Shown here piece after piece: positions 7,235 to 14,693 of a DNA stretch of 24,332 nucleotides. The first letter of the stretch is position 1; the number at the start of each line of letters is the position of its first letter. The DNA is from GWB2-37-7 sp049684915 (GTDB taxonomy: Bacteria > Bacillota > Clostridia > Lutisporales > Lutisporaceae). Below the pieces are notes generated by a model. The model searched no databases and was not told the origin of the DNA. It saw only the letters and a program-made list of their open reading frames with translations. The position numbers and the translations under genes were made by a program. Location: the NCBI GenBank assembly GCA_049684915.1, contig JBAVGO010000143.1:1-24332 (forward strand), in the 5' to 3' direction.

Positions 7235-8002
7235 TTATTTGGATTGATCTTTTTTGATAATAGCACGAAGTGCTTCGATAGCTGTCTCGATTGCTGGAGC
7301 AGTATCCGAAACTCGAGTAGGCTCAATGCCGAGCAAGGCTTCACGTTCGCGATTACGGCAAAGCAGAAGTACGGATGCACATCTTACGCGCAATGTGGAA
7401 GCCACAACAAACAAGGTAGCAGATTCCATCTCAGAACCCAGAGCACCTGCAAGCTTCCATGCATTCCATTTTTGCAGAAGCTCATACCCTGCAGGCATAC
7501 GTTCTGGCTCGTGCTGTCCATAGTAGCTGTCTTTGCACTCTACAATGCCCATGTGATGAGGCTTGCACAGCTTGGTTGCAGCGGTATCTAGGGCACTAAT
7601 CAGCTCGTAGTTTGCTACGGCAGGGAACTCTATTGGCACATATTCACGGCCTGTACCATCTTTACGGATTGCACCTGTCGGAATTATTAAGTCACCGGGA
7701 ACCAGGCTGTTATCTATGCCACCACAGGTACCGACACGGATAAAAGTATCAGCACCTATCTTGGTCAGTTCCTCCATTGCAATGGAGGCGGAGGGACCAC
7801 CGATGCCAGTAGAGGTCACGCTTACCTTTACGCCATCCAAATATCCGGTATAGGTTGTGTACTCTCGATATGTAGTAACTAGCTTTGCATCGTCAAGATA
7901 GGCAGCAATCTTCTGCACTCGTCCAGGATCACCAGGAAGAATGACATATTTGCCAACATCGCCCTCTGCACAATTAATATGGTGCATTAGTATTTTTTCC
8001 AT
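7235..8002 (-). CDS. udp: Uridine phosphorylase-type nucleoside phosphorylase
   Basis: It splits a nucleoside with phosphate into free base and (deoxy)ribose 1-phosphate, in the cytoplasm. Family marks of the NP-1 (PNP/UDP) superfamily are GDPGRV (24-29), STGIGGPSAS (64-73), RVGTCGG (89-95), the sugar/base loop GDLIIPTGAIRKDGTG (103-118) and GSEMESATLF (189-198), where Met192 and Glu193 hold the ribose in this family. The EMESATLF form and the AIRKDG loop favour uridine phosphorylase over purine phosphorylases, but exact specificity is an inference. The ATG at 8002 has GAGG 6 bases upstream; an in-frame upstream GTG would add 18 basic residues not typical of the family. At 255 residues the length is normal. 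The gene diverges from the nucleoside transporter operon, which fits a shared role in nucleoside use. Confidence 0.88.
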   Translation of the reverse strand: MEKILMHHINCAEGDVGKYVILPGDPGRVQKIAAYLDDAKLVTTYREYTTYTGYLDGVKVSVTSTGIGGPSASIAMEELTKIGADTFIRVGTCGGIDNSLVPGDLIIPTGAIRKDGTGREYVPIEFPAVANYELISALDTAATKLCKPHHMGIVECKDSYYGQHEPERMPAGYELLQKWNAWKLAGALGSEMESATLFVVASTLRVRCASVLLLCRNREREALLGIEPTRVSDTAPAIETAIEALRAIIKKDQSK

Positions 8003-8135
8003 ACTTACCTCGTTTCTCCGACGTAGAAAGAGAAATTTGTTAACGCCTCTCGCCACCCCGCCGGATAATGGAGAAAGACTTTTACAAAATCAGCATTATA
8101 AATAACGCCTAGTAATATTTTGTAACCTTATATTT

Positions 8136-8163
8136 ATTATAGCACAGCTCTTTTTATTTTCAA
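8136..8163 (-). promoter_or_regulatory. Promoter for uridine phosphorylase
   Basis: On the minus strand, TTGAAA (8163-8158), a 16-base spacer and TATAAT (8141-8136) with an extended -10 TG one base before it form a good vegetative promoter. Transcription would begin near 8128 and leave a leader of about 125 bases. A second TATAAT at 8100-8095 lacks a matching -35. Confidence 0.6.
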
Positions 8164-8166
8164 GAT

Positions 8167-8200
8167 TTGTAATATCATTTTATAAAATTGTAATATGATT
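8167..8200. promoter_or_regulatory. Direct repeats, possible operator of the nucleoside locus
   Basis: TTGTAATATCATT (8167-8179) and TTGTAATATGATT (8188-8200) are direct repeats differing at one base and starting 21 bases apart, about two helical turns. A perfect 12-base palindrome, ATTTTATAAAAT (8177-8188), bridges them. A third TTGTAA lies at 8120-8125. The repeats sit between the two divergent promoters, just upstream of the uridine phosphorylase -35. They could bind the GntR-type regulator encoded at 13932; this is inference. Confidence 0.4.
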
Positions 8201-8239
8201 AACATGAACAATTTGTCATATATATTTTCATATAAACTG

Positions 8240-8268
8240 TTGACTTTGAATTTTCTGTAAATTATAAT
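8240..8268 (+). promoter_or_regulatory. Promoter of the nucleoside transporter operon
   Basis: TTGACT (8240-8245), a 17-base spacer and TATAAT (8263-8268) make a near-consensus vegetative promoter. The predicted start near 8275 lies about 24 bases before the first gene. No other strong promoter was seen up to the end of the GntR gene, so it may drive the whole operon. Confidence 0.75.
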
Positions 8269-8298
8269 GAGACTATAGAAGGGGAAAAGGAGAATCTA

Positions 8299-8973
8299 AT
8301 GAAATTACATAGCGAAATGTTCGGAATGTGTGGGTGGGGAGGTGAACTAAAAAAATTAGCAATTGATATATTTGTAATATCATTTGGATTAATTGTATCA
8401 TCATTTGGCACTGCGTTGTTCTATGCAGCAAGTTTGGGTTCTTCTCCAATGGCAACTTTCAGCGATGGACTGCACAACATTTTAAATATTTCCTATGGCT
8501 CAGCAAACACCCTAGCAAATGCTGTACTTTTGATTTCACTACTCTTTATTAAGAGGAAATACATAAATGTTGGGACAATACTGTGTGTATTCACCATTGG
8601 ACCATTTGTAAATATTTTTGGTAATATGCTTGAAAATCTCTCGATTTATGAAGGGGCGTTTCTGTTAAGGATTATCTGTGTTTTGGCAGGTACTATTATG
8701 ATGGGATTAGGTATTGGGCTTTACGTTGCTGTCGAGAGAGGATATGGTCCGCTAGAAGCTTTGGTAAAACTGCTTTGTCAAAGTAAAGGCTTATCTTATA
8801 CAAAAGCAAAGATGATTCAGGATGCTATTTTGGTTGTGTGTGGTATTCTGCTAAAAGCAAAATGGGGAGTTGGCACTTTAATTGCAGTATTTTTAACAGG
8901 TCCGATTCTACAATGGTCAATTAAGTTTTTTACATCAAAGTTGAATAATTATAGGCAGATCAAAGAAATCTGA
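8299..8973 (+). CDS. YczE/YitT-like integral membrane protein
   Basis: The 224-residue protein has about five to six membrane helices in residues 15-215. A conserved-looking GxxxFYAAxLGSSPMATFSDGL stretch follows the first helix, and GIGLYVAVERGYGPLEALVKLL sits later. Both are characteristic of the YczE / YyaS / YitT-like family (DUF161-related), whose biochemical role is not established to my knowledge. AAGGAG before the ATG is a strong site. It is the first gene after the promoter at 8240-8268, and 56 bases separate it from the nucleoside-binding lipoprotein, so it is probably co-transcribed with the transporter. It may help in transport or export of a product of nucleoside breakdown, but nothing in the sequence shows this. 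Family confidence is good; function is unknown. Confidence 0.75.
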   Translation: MKLHSEMFGMCGWGGELKKLAIDIFVISFGLIVSSFGTALFYAASLGSSPMATFSDGLHNILNISYGSANTLANAVLLISLLFIKRKYINVGTILCVFTIGPFVNIFGNMLENLSIYEGAFLLRIICVLAGTIMMGLGIGLYVAVERGYGPLEALVKLLCQSKGLSYTKAKMIQDAILVVCGILLKAKWGVGTLIAVFLTGPILQWSIKFFTSKLNNYRQIKEI

Positions 8974-9029
8974 AATACTTTTATCACTGCGTAGCAGGGT
9001 AATTATATAAAAAAGGGGAGAATGTTAAA

Positions 9030-10160
9030 ATGAAAAAAATAATAGCCATTTTATTAATTCTAGTATTAGTAGTAGGAACATCCGTTGCCTGCACTAAACC
9101 TGCCGGAGAAACAAATGGTAACACAAACGAAGGTACAGCGGCAGGAGACGATATCGGAGTTGTTTTGATTGTTAACACAAACCTTGGTGACAAATCCTTC
9201 TGCGACCTTTCCAACGCTGGTTTGATAAAGGCTGCTAAAGACTTGGGCGTCCGTACAAAGGTTGTTGAACTGGGTGGTGATGCTACAAAGCAGATTCCAA
9301 CTTTTACAGAATTTGCAGAAGATCCTGAATGGGATATCATTATTTCAGGCACATACAACGTAAAAGAGAGTCTGCAAACGGTTGCAGAACAATATCCAGA
9401 CAAAAAGTTTATTTTATATGATGCAAAAGCAGATTACGATGATCTTGATCTTCCAAACGTATATTCCGTTGAACACAAGCAGAATGAGGGTTCATTCTTG
9501 GTTGGTGCTGCAGCAGCAATGCTGACAACCTCTGGCAGAGCGGGTACAAACGATAAGAACATCATCGGTTTTGTAGCAGGTGGTGAAAACACCTCTATTA
9601 ACGATTTTATGGTGGGTTATATTCAAGGGGCTCAGTCGGTAGATGAGAACATCAAGGTGTTGATCTCCTACATTGGTGACTTCAAAGACTCTGCAAAGGG
9701 TAAAGAAATGGCTTTGGCTCAGATTAATCAGGGTGCGGATGTTGTATTCGCAGTAGCAGGCGGTGCAGGGCTTGGCGTATTAGATGCTGCAAAAGAAAAA
9801 GGCGTTTATTCAATCGGTGTTGATAAGGATCAAGCGGTAACATTTGAAGAAAGTAACCCTGAGCTTGCGAAAACAATTGCAACCTCTATGGTGAAGAAGG
9901 TAGACATGACTGTTTACAACGCTATTAAAGGTGCTGTAGAGGGTACACTTCCTTTTGGTAAATATGAGGCTGTGGGTCTTGCTGCAGGTTCTGTAGGTGC
10001 AGCGAAGAATAAGTACTACGATGAAATTTTTACTACTGATCAAAAAGCGAAAATAAGCGAATTAGAAAAGAAAATTACCTCAGGTGAGATTAAAGTACAA
10101 ACAGCTATTGGCATGGACAATACAGAAACACAAAGAATTAAGGACAGTGTAAGACCTTAA
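9030..10160 (+). CDS. BMP-family nucleoside-binding lipoprotein of an ABC importer
   Basis: This is the extracellular solute-binding component. The signal peptide ends at the lipobox SVAC with Cys21, followed by a flexible Gly/Thr/Asn linker to about residue 40. The rest is a Bmp (PnrA/Med) domain: IGVVLIVNTNLGDKSF (42-57), FAEDPEWDIIISGTYN, NVYSVEHKQNEGSFLVGAAAAM, and the DVVFAVAGGAGLGVLDAAKEKG and SIGVDKDQ segments that line the ligand cleft in the family. BMP proteins next to this type of ATPase and permease pair usually bind purine and pyrimidine nucleosides, as in NupNOPQ of Bacillus subtilis. GGGGAG lies before the ATG. A hairpin (10197-10232) between it and the ATPase gene may raise its expression over the other subunits. 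Confidence 0.9.
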   Translation: MKKIIAILLILVLVVGTSVACTKPAGETNGNTNEGTAAGDDIGVVLIVNTNLGDKSFCDLSNAGLIKAAKDLGVRTKVVELGGDATKQIPTFTEFAEDPEWDIIISGTYNVKESLQTVAEQYPDKKFILYDAKADYDDLDLPNVYSVEHKQNEGSFLVGAAAAMLTTSGRAGTNDKNIIGFVAGGENTSINDFMVGYIQGAQSVDENIKVLISYIGDFKDSAKGKEMALAQINQGADVVFAVAGGAGLGVLDAAKEKGVYSIGVDKDQAVTFEESNPELAKTIATSMVKKVDMTVYNAIKGAVEGTLPFGKYEAVGLAAGSVGAAKNKYYDEIFTTDQKAKISELEKKITSGEIKVQTAIGMDNTETQRIKDSVRP

Positions 10161-10196
10161 GAACAAAGTTTTTATAAGTATAGGTTAGGTAATAAA

Positions 10197-10232
10197 CTTT
10201 ATGCCTAAGGTAAATGAACCTTGGGCATAAAG
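10197..10232 (+). terminator. Intercistronic hairpin after the binding-protein gene
   Basis: CTTTATGCCTAAGGT (10197-10211) pairs with ACCTTGGGCATAAAG (10218-10232) over 15 bases with one G-T pair and a 6-base loop. The T-run after it is broken (ATATTTTC), so read-through into the ATPase gene is expected. Such hairpins commonly protect the upstream mRNA end and lower downstream expression in binding-protein operons. Confidence 0.55.
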
Positions 10233-10272
10233 ATATTTTCCGCCCGTGCGGATTTTAATACGGAGGCTATTT

Positions 10273-11829
10273 ATGGTTAATAACATTCTGTCTATGGAGA
10301 ACATCACCAAGGTATATGCAAACGGATTTGTCGCAAATAAAAATGTAAATCTATCGGTCAACGAAGGCGAAATTCATGCTCTTGTAGGAGAAAACGGTGC
10401 GGGAAAAAGTACATTAATGAAAGTCCTTTTTGGCGTAGAAAAGCCGGAAGAGGGCAGGATTATGCTAAGGGGCAAGGAGATACGCATTGAGAACCCAACA
10501 GTTGCCATTCATTATGAAATTGGTATGGTGCACCAGCATTTTATGTTAGTTCCTTCCCTTACAGTAGCCGAAAACATGGTTGTTGGTATGGAACCAAAGA
10601 AAAATGGCTTTTTCAGTATGGAAAAGGCTGTTCAGATTGCAAAAGAAGCATCTGAGAAATATAATTTAAAAATAGATCCTCTTGCGAAGGTAGCTGACCT
10701 GTCTGTCGGTTTGAAGCAAAAAGTTGAGATTTTAAAGGCATTGGTTCGAGGCGCTAAAATTCTAATATTGGATGAACCTACTGCAGTTTTAACTCCGCAG
10801 GAAACAAAAGAACTATTTGTTGAACTAAAAGGATTGAAAAAAGAAGGATATACAGTTATCTTCATCTCTCACAAGCTCAACGAGATTACCGAGCTTTGCG
10901 ACCGTGTAACGGTTATGCGTGCGGGACGTACCATTGGTGTGGAGAAGATTGAAAATGTGACAGAAAGAGATATTTCCCGCATGATGGTCGGACGGGATAT
11001 TATTTTGAATATAGAAAAAGACACAGCTAAACCAGGTGAGGCAATTGTAAACGTCAGTCATATCTCAAAAGTTGTAAATACAGGAAAAAAGGTACTGGAT
11101 GATGTGAGTCTGTGCGTAAGAAGCGGTGAAATTTTGGGTGTTGCAGGCGTTGAAGGAAATGGACAGCGTGAAATTTCAGAGATTATTGCTGGAATGGACC
11201 ACGTATTTGAGGGTACTGTTACTATTAATGGACAAGACACTAGAAAGCTGAGTATTCGCCAGATTCGTGAAGCCGGTGTTGCACATATTTCTGAGGATCG
11301 AATGACCTATGGCATCGTTGCTGATGGTTCTATTGCGGAAAATATAATTTCCGACCGTTATTACAAACTGGAGTACCAAAAGGGTCTGCTAATGAATTTT
11401 GATAAAATAAATCAGATAGCAGACCAATTGATCAAAGACTTTAATGTAAAGTGTGATGGAAAAGAGCAGCCAGTTCGTATGCTTTCTGGCGGTAATATGC
11501 AAAAAGTTGTTGCCGCACGCGAGTTTACATCAAAGGCTACACTAATTATTGCTAATCAGCCCACCAGAGGCATTGATGTCGGTGCCAGTGAATTCATTCG
11601 AAAAAAGCTAGTTGAGCTTCGAGATTTGGGTGCTGCTGTGCTGTTGATATCCGCCGACCTGAATGAGGTTATGGAGGTCAGTGACAGCTTGATTGTGATG
11701 AGCGAGGGCAAGATTGCAGCATACTTTGAAGATGCAAAACAGGTGACGGAAGATGAGCTTGGCGAGTATATGTTGGGTATTAAGCATATGACTACTGAGC
11801 AGATTAGGAGGGTAGCTGATGGCCAGTAA
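10273..11829 (+). CDS. Nucleoside ABC importer ATPase with two ABC domains
   Basis: It powers nucleoside import by ATP hydrolysis at the inner face of the membrane. Two ABC cassettes lie in one 518-residue chain, as in the sugar/nucleoside importers of the RbsA/NupO type. The first has Walker A GENGAGKS (39-46), a Q-loop at VHQHFM, signature LSVGLKQ (143-149), Walker B ILILDEPT (163-170) and H-loop His200. The second has a degenerate Walker A (GVEGNGQRE), an intact signature LSGGNMQK, and Walker B LIIANQPTRGID with Asn-Gln where Asp-Glu is usual, so it is probably the inactive site; this asymmetry is normal in the family. The start at 10273 follows CGGAGG (10261-10266); an upstream GTG has no site. 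It overlaps the next gene by 11 bases. Confidence 0.92.
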   Translation: MVNNILSMENITKVYANGFVANKNVNLSVNEGEIHALVGENGAGKSTLMKVLFGVEKPEEGRIMLRGKEIRIENPTVAIHYEIGMVHQHFMLVPSLTVAENMVVGMEPKKNGFFSMEKAVQIAKEASEKYNLKIDPLAKVADLSVGLKQKVEILKALVRGAKILILDEPTAVLTPQETKELFVELKGLKKEGYTVIFISHKLNEITELCDRVTVMRAGRTIGVEKIENVTERDISRMMVGRDIILNIEKDTAKPGEAIVNVSHISKVVNTGKKVLDDVSLCVRSGEILGVAGVEGNGQREISEIIAGMDHVFEGTVTINGQDTRKLSIRQIREAGVAHISEDRMTYGIVADGSIAENIISDRYYKLEYQKGLLMNFDKINQIADQLIKDFNVKCDGKEQPVRMLSGGNMQKVVAAREFTSKATLIIANQPTRGIDVGASEFIRKKLVELRDLGAAVLLISADLNEVMEVSDSLIVMSEGKIAAYFEDAKQVTEDELGEYMLGIKHMTTEQIRRVADGQ

Positions 11830-12907
11830 AAAAGATATAGAAAAGCAGTTTGATATGTTGCGTACACTGCTTGCAATTGTTATCGCACTCGTAATTGCGT
11901 TTGCAATAATTCTTTTAATCAGCGACAAACCTTTAGAAGCATTGACAGCATTTGTGTTTGGACCTCTTTCTACAATGCGTCGTATGGGCAACGTTATTGA
12001 GGTTATGACGCCGCTTTTATTTACTGGTGTTGCGGTCAGTATTATCTTTTCTGCAAATCAGACAAATATGGCAGTTGAGGGTGGTTTCTTTATCGGTGCA
12101 GTCGCAGCATCATTTGTTGCGTCACAAATTACGCTTCCGGTTGGAATACACATAATTGCAAGTGTTTTTGCAGGCGGTGTGTTCGGTGCTCTTGCATGTG
12201 CTGTTCCGGCAATTTTGTATATAAAATATAATGCAAAACCAGTTGTAAGTTCACTTATGATGAACTACTTCTGTCTATATATGGGGCTGTTTGTAATCAA
12301 CAACATTATCCGAGACCCAGCAGCTGGTTATCTTGCTTCCTTTAAATTCGAAAAAACAGCACGTATGGCTAAGCTTTTAGGAGGCACAAATATTCATCTG
12401 GGTATTATCTTGGGCTTGATAATCGTAGTACTTGGTTATTTGTATCTTTACAAGAGCAAGTATGGTTATCAGATCCGCATGGTTGGTAAGAACGTGCACT
12501 TTGCAAACTATTCCGGTATGAATGTCAAAAATATTTTAATGAACGCACAACTGCTTGGCGGCTTTATTGCTGGTATGGGTGGTGCTGTTGAAGTGCTGGG
12601 TATGTATAACCGATTTCAATATCAGGGATTAACAAACCATGGCTTTGACGGAATTCTGGTTGGTATCATGGCGAAGTTTAATCCTAAGCTTGTGCCACTG
12701 TCAGCTCTATTCCTAGCATATGTGCGTGTTGGTGCGGATGTTATGGCAAGAACAAACGATATACCAATTGAGTTGGTTTCAGTTATACAAGCAATAATAA
12801 TTATGCTAGTTGTTGCAGAACGCTTCCTATTTCACGTCAAGCATAAGAGAATTGTTGCCGCTTCTAGAAAAGAAATTCTAGAAAAGGGGGAATCGGTACA
12901 TGAATAA
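11819..12907 (+). CDS. Nucleoside ABC importer permease, first subunit
   Basis: This is a membrane channel subunit of the same importer, of the branched-chain-type permease family (BPD_transp_2), like NupP. The 362 residues hold a first helix at about 15-35 and roughly eight to ten helices in all. The cytoplasmic coupling region around YQIRMVGKNVHFANYSGMN (about 220-238) matches the family's typical RxxGxNxxAAxxSGI loop that docks on the ATPase. AGGAGGG precedes the ATG, which lies inside the end of the ATPase gene. Its own end overlaps the second permease by 8 bases, so the three genes are translationally coupled. Confidence 0.9.
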   Translation: MASKKDIEKQFDMLRTLLAIVIALVIAFAIILLISDKPLEALTAFVFGPLSTMRRMGNVIEVMTPLLFTGVAVSIIFSANQTNMAVEGGFFIGAVAASFVASQITLPVGIHIIASVFAGGVFGALACAVPAILYIKYNAKPVVSSLMMNYFCLYMGLFVINNIIRDPAAGYLASFKFEKTARMAKLLGGTNIHLGIILGLIIVVLGYLYLYKSKYGYQIRMVGKNVHFANYSGMNVKNILMNAQLLGGFIAGMGGAVEVLGMYNRFQYQGLTNHGFDGILVGIMAKFNPKLVPLSALFLAYVRVGADVMARTNDIPIELVSVIQAIIIMLVVAERFLFHVKHKRIVAASRKEILEKGESVHE

Positions 12908-13880
12908 TTTACTATCTGCAATCTTTTCAGCCGACTTTATTTATTCCATTATTCGTGTGACCACTCCGTTACTGTTTGCAGGTCTTGCTGCACTTCTTGC
13001 CAATAAGGGTGGAGTGTTGCATATCGCTTTTGAGGGTATCATGCTAACGGCAGCTTTTTGTGGTGTTGTGGGCAGTGCATATTCACAGAATTTATTAATA
13101 GGTCTTCTTTCCGGAATGGCCGGAGGAATCTTGATTTCCGTTCTGATGGGTTATTTTAATCAAATTTTAAAAGCAAATGTTACCTTAACTGGTATTGCAC
13201 TTAATACCTTTGCATCTGGTGGAAGCGTCTTTATGCTGTATGTTCTTGTAAACGACAAGGGTTTGTCCACTGCATTGAACAGTCTTACTTTTCCTGCTAT
13301 AAATATTCCGATTGTTAAAGATATTCCGATTTTAGGAACTATTCTTTCGGGTCACAATGTTTTGACTTACATTAGCTTTCTGTGTGTGATTTTCGTTTCT
13401 GTTTTACTTTACAGAACCCCTCTTGGACTGAGAATCAGAACGGTGGGAGAGAGTGAGAACGCCGCGGCTTCCGTCGGTATCAATGTAATCAAAATCAAGT
13501 TTATAACCTTGATTATCAGCGGTGCCATTGCTTCGCTGGGCGGTATCTATATGTCGATGGGATATCTCTCGTGGTTTGCAAGAGACATGGTAGCGGGGCG
13601 TGGCTTTATGGGTATTGCAGCACAAAACCTCGGCGGTCAGCCAATCCCCACAATGATTGCATCCCTGGCATTTGGTATGGCCAACGCATTGTCCAATGTT
13701 TTGCAGACACTCAATGTTCCTGCAGAGTTTGTACAAGCAATTCCATATGTTGCAACGCTGATTGGTCTAGCTGCATACTCCAGTTCGGTAGGAAAGAACA
13801 AAAGCAAGAATAAAAACAAAAACAAAACAAAGTTTGAGCGAGATATCTGTTTGGTAAAACCTGAAACATTGAAAAAGTAG
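12900..13880 (+). CDS. Nucleoside ABC importer permease, second subunit
   Basis: It pairs with the first permease to form the membrane channel, like NupQ. Its 326 residues belong to the same BPD_transp_2 family. They include the coupling loop LRIRTVGESENAAASVGINV (about 178-197) and a glycine-rich GRGFMGIAAQNLGGQPIP stretch seen in sugar/nucleoside permeases. AAGGGGGAA precedes the ATG. The C-terminus carries an odd hydrophilic tail rich in Lys and Asn (KNKSKNKNKNKTK, followed by 16 more residues), encoded by A-rich short repeats. The tail should face the cytoplasm. It may be a slippage expansion and is probably not needed for transport. The GntR-type gene follows after 51 bases. Confidence 0.9.
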   Translation: MNNLLSAIFSADFIYSIIRVTTPLLFAGLAALLANKGGVLHIAFEGIMLTAAFCGVVGSAYSQNLLIGLLSGMAGGILISVLMGYFNQILKANVTLTGIALNTFASGGSVFMLYVLVNDKGLSTALNSLTFPAINIPIVKDIPILGTILSGHNVLTYISFLCVIFVSVLLYRTPLGLRIRTVGESENAAASVGINVIKIKFITLIISGAIASLGGIYMSMGYLSWFARDMVAGRGFMGIAAQNLGGQPIPTMIASLAFGMANALSNVLQTLNVPAEFVQAIPYVATLIGLAAYSSSVGKNKSKNKNKNKTKFERDICLVKPETLKK

Positions 13881-13931
13881 TTAAGTAATGATAATATAGA
13901 AAATATAGGTAAATTTAGGTGGTGTGAGAAG

Positions 13932-14624
13932 ATGGCTTACAGTAATCAGGCATCCGATATGGTTTATGATTATATTATTGGAAAAATTAAAAACAAGATA
14001 TGGCTGGCAGGGGAAAAAATCTCTACTGAAGCACAGCTGTGCGAAGAGCTGGGCGTAAGTAGGATTGCTGTACGTCAAGCTATTGAAAAGCTATCTGCAC
14101 TTTCTTTGCTGAAAAAGAAACAGGGCTCAGGAACTTATGTGTCAGAGTTTGAAGACGCATTTCTTCTAGGAATGCCATTTTATGCAAGCACTAAGGAAAA
14201 TGCTATTACCATATTGGAATTCCGTAGAATGTTTGACTCTTACAATGCGGAGCTTTTTGTTAGCAAGTGTAACGAAACAGATATTGTAAGTTTGGAAATG
14301 AACTATGAGAATATGAAAAATTCTTTTTCAAACATGAAAGAATTTCGTTATTACGACAATGAGTTTCACGATTTGATTGCAAAGGGTACGAGGAATGCAA
14401 TCATTATCCAAATATCCAATGTATTTATGGATGTGCTGCGTGATCTACAGACTACACTTTATCAAAATGTAGGACCGGAGGATGCAATAGAGTATCATGG
14501 AATGATTCTTGACTGTATAAAGAAGAAAAATGCTGAATTAGCATCTATTTATTCCAGAATGCACATCGAAAATTCATTAAGGCAGATGTATAAAAAAATG
14601 AATGTAGAAACAGTAAAAGCATAA
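13932..14624 (+). CDS. GntR-family regulator, FadR/FCD type
   Basis: This is a cytoplasmic transcription regulator. Residues about 5-72 form the winged helix-turn-helix of the GntR family (GEKISTEAQLCEELGVSRIAVRQAIEKL, then KKKQGSGTYVS for the wing). Residues about 90-225 form an all-helical FCD effector domain; histidines in NEFHDLI, EYHGMI and SRMHIE fit the usual metal-binding set of that domain. Members often sense small acids, sugars or sugar phosphates. As last gene of the operon it probably controls the nucleoside transporter and perhaps uridine phosphorylase. The direct repeats at 8167-8200 are candidate sites. The effector is unknown; a pentose phosphate or nucleoside product is a reasonable guess. 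AGGTGG lies upstream of the ATG. Confidence 0.88.
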   Translation: MAYSNQASDMVYDYIIGKIKNKIWLAGEKISTEAQLCEELGVSRIAVRQAIEKLSALSLLKKKQGSGTYVSEFEDAFLLGMPFYASTKENAITILEFRRMFDSYNAELFVSKCNETDIVSLEMNYENMKNSFSNMKEFRYYDNEFHDLIAKGTRNAIIIQISNVFMDVLRDLQTTLYQNVGPEDAIEYHGMILDCIKKKNAELASIYSRMHIENSLRQMYKKMNVETVKA

Positions 14625-14628
14625 ATTT

Positions 14629-14683
14629 TAAAAACGAATCCCACAGACGGTGTGTAGCTGCTTGTCTGTGGGATTCGTTTTTA
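14629..14683. terminator. Bidirectional terminator between GntR gene and YjjW gene
   Basis: The arms at 14629-14648 and 14664-14683 are perfect 20-base inverted repeats (core ACGAATCCCACAGAC / GTCTGTGGGATTCGT) around a 15-base loop, with A-runs before and T-runs after. It can stop both the nucleoside operon from the left and the yjjW transcript from the right. Confidence 0.9.
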
Positions 14684-14693
14684 TATATCAAAT

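Noticed and set aside
11556..11991. Long minus-strand open frames across the ABC ATPase/permease junction
   Set aside because: They are antisense to well-supported genes, with no ribosome sites and no protein-like sequence.
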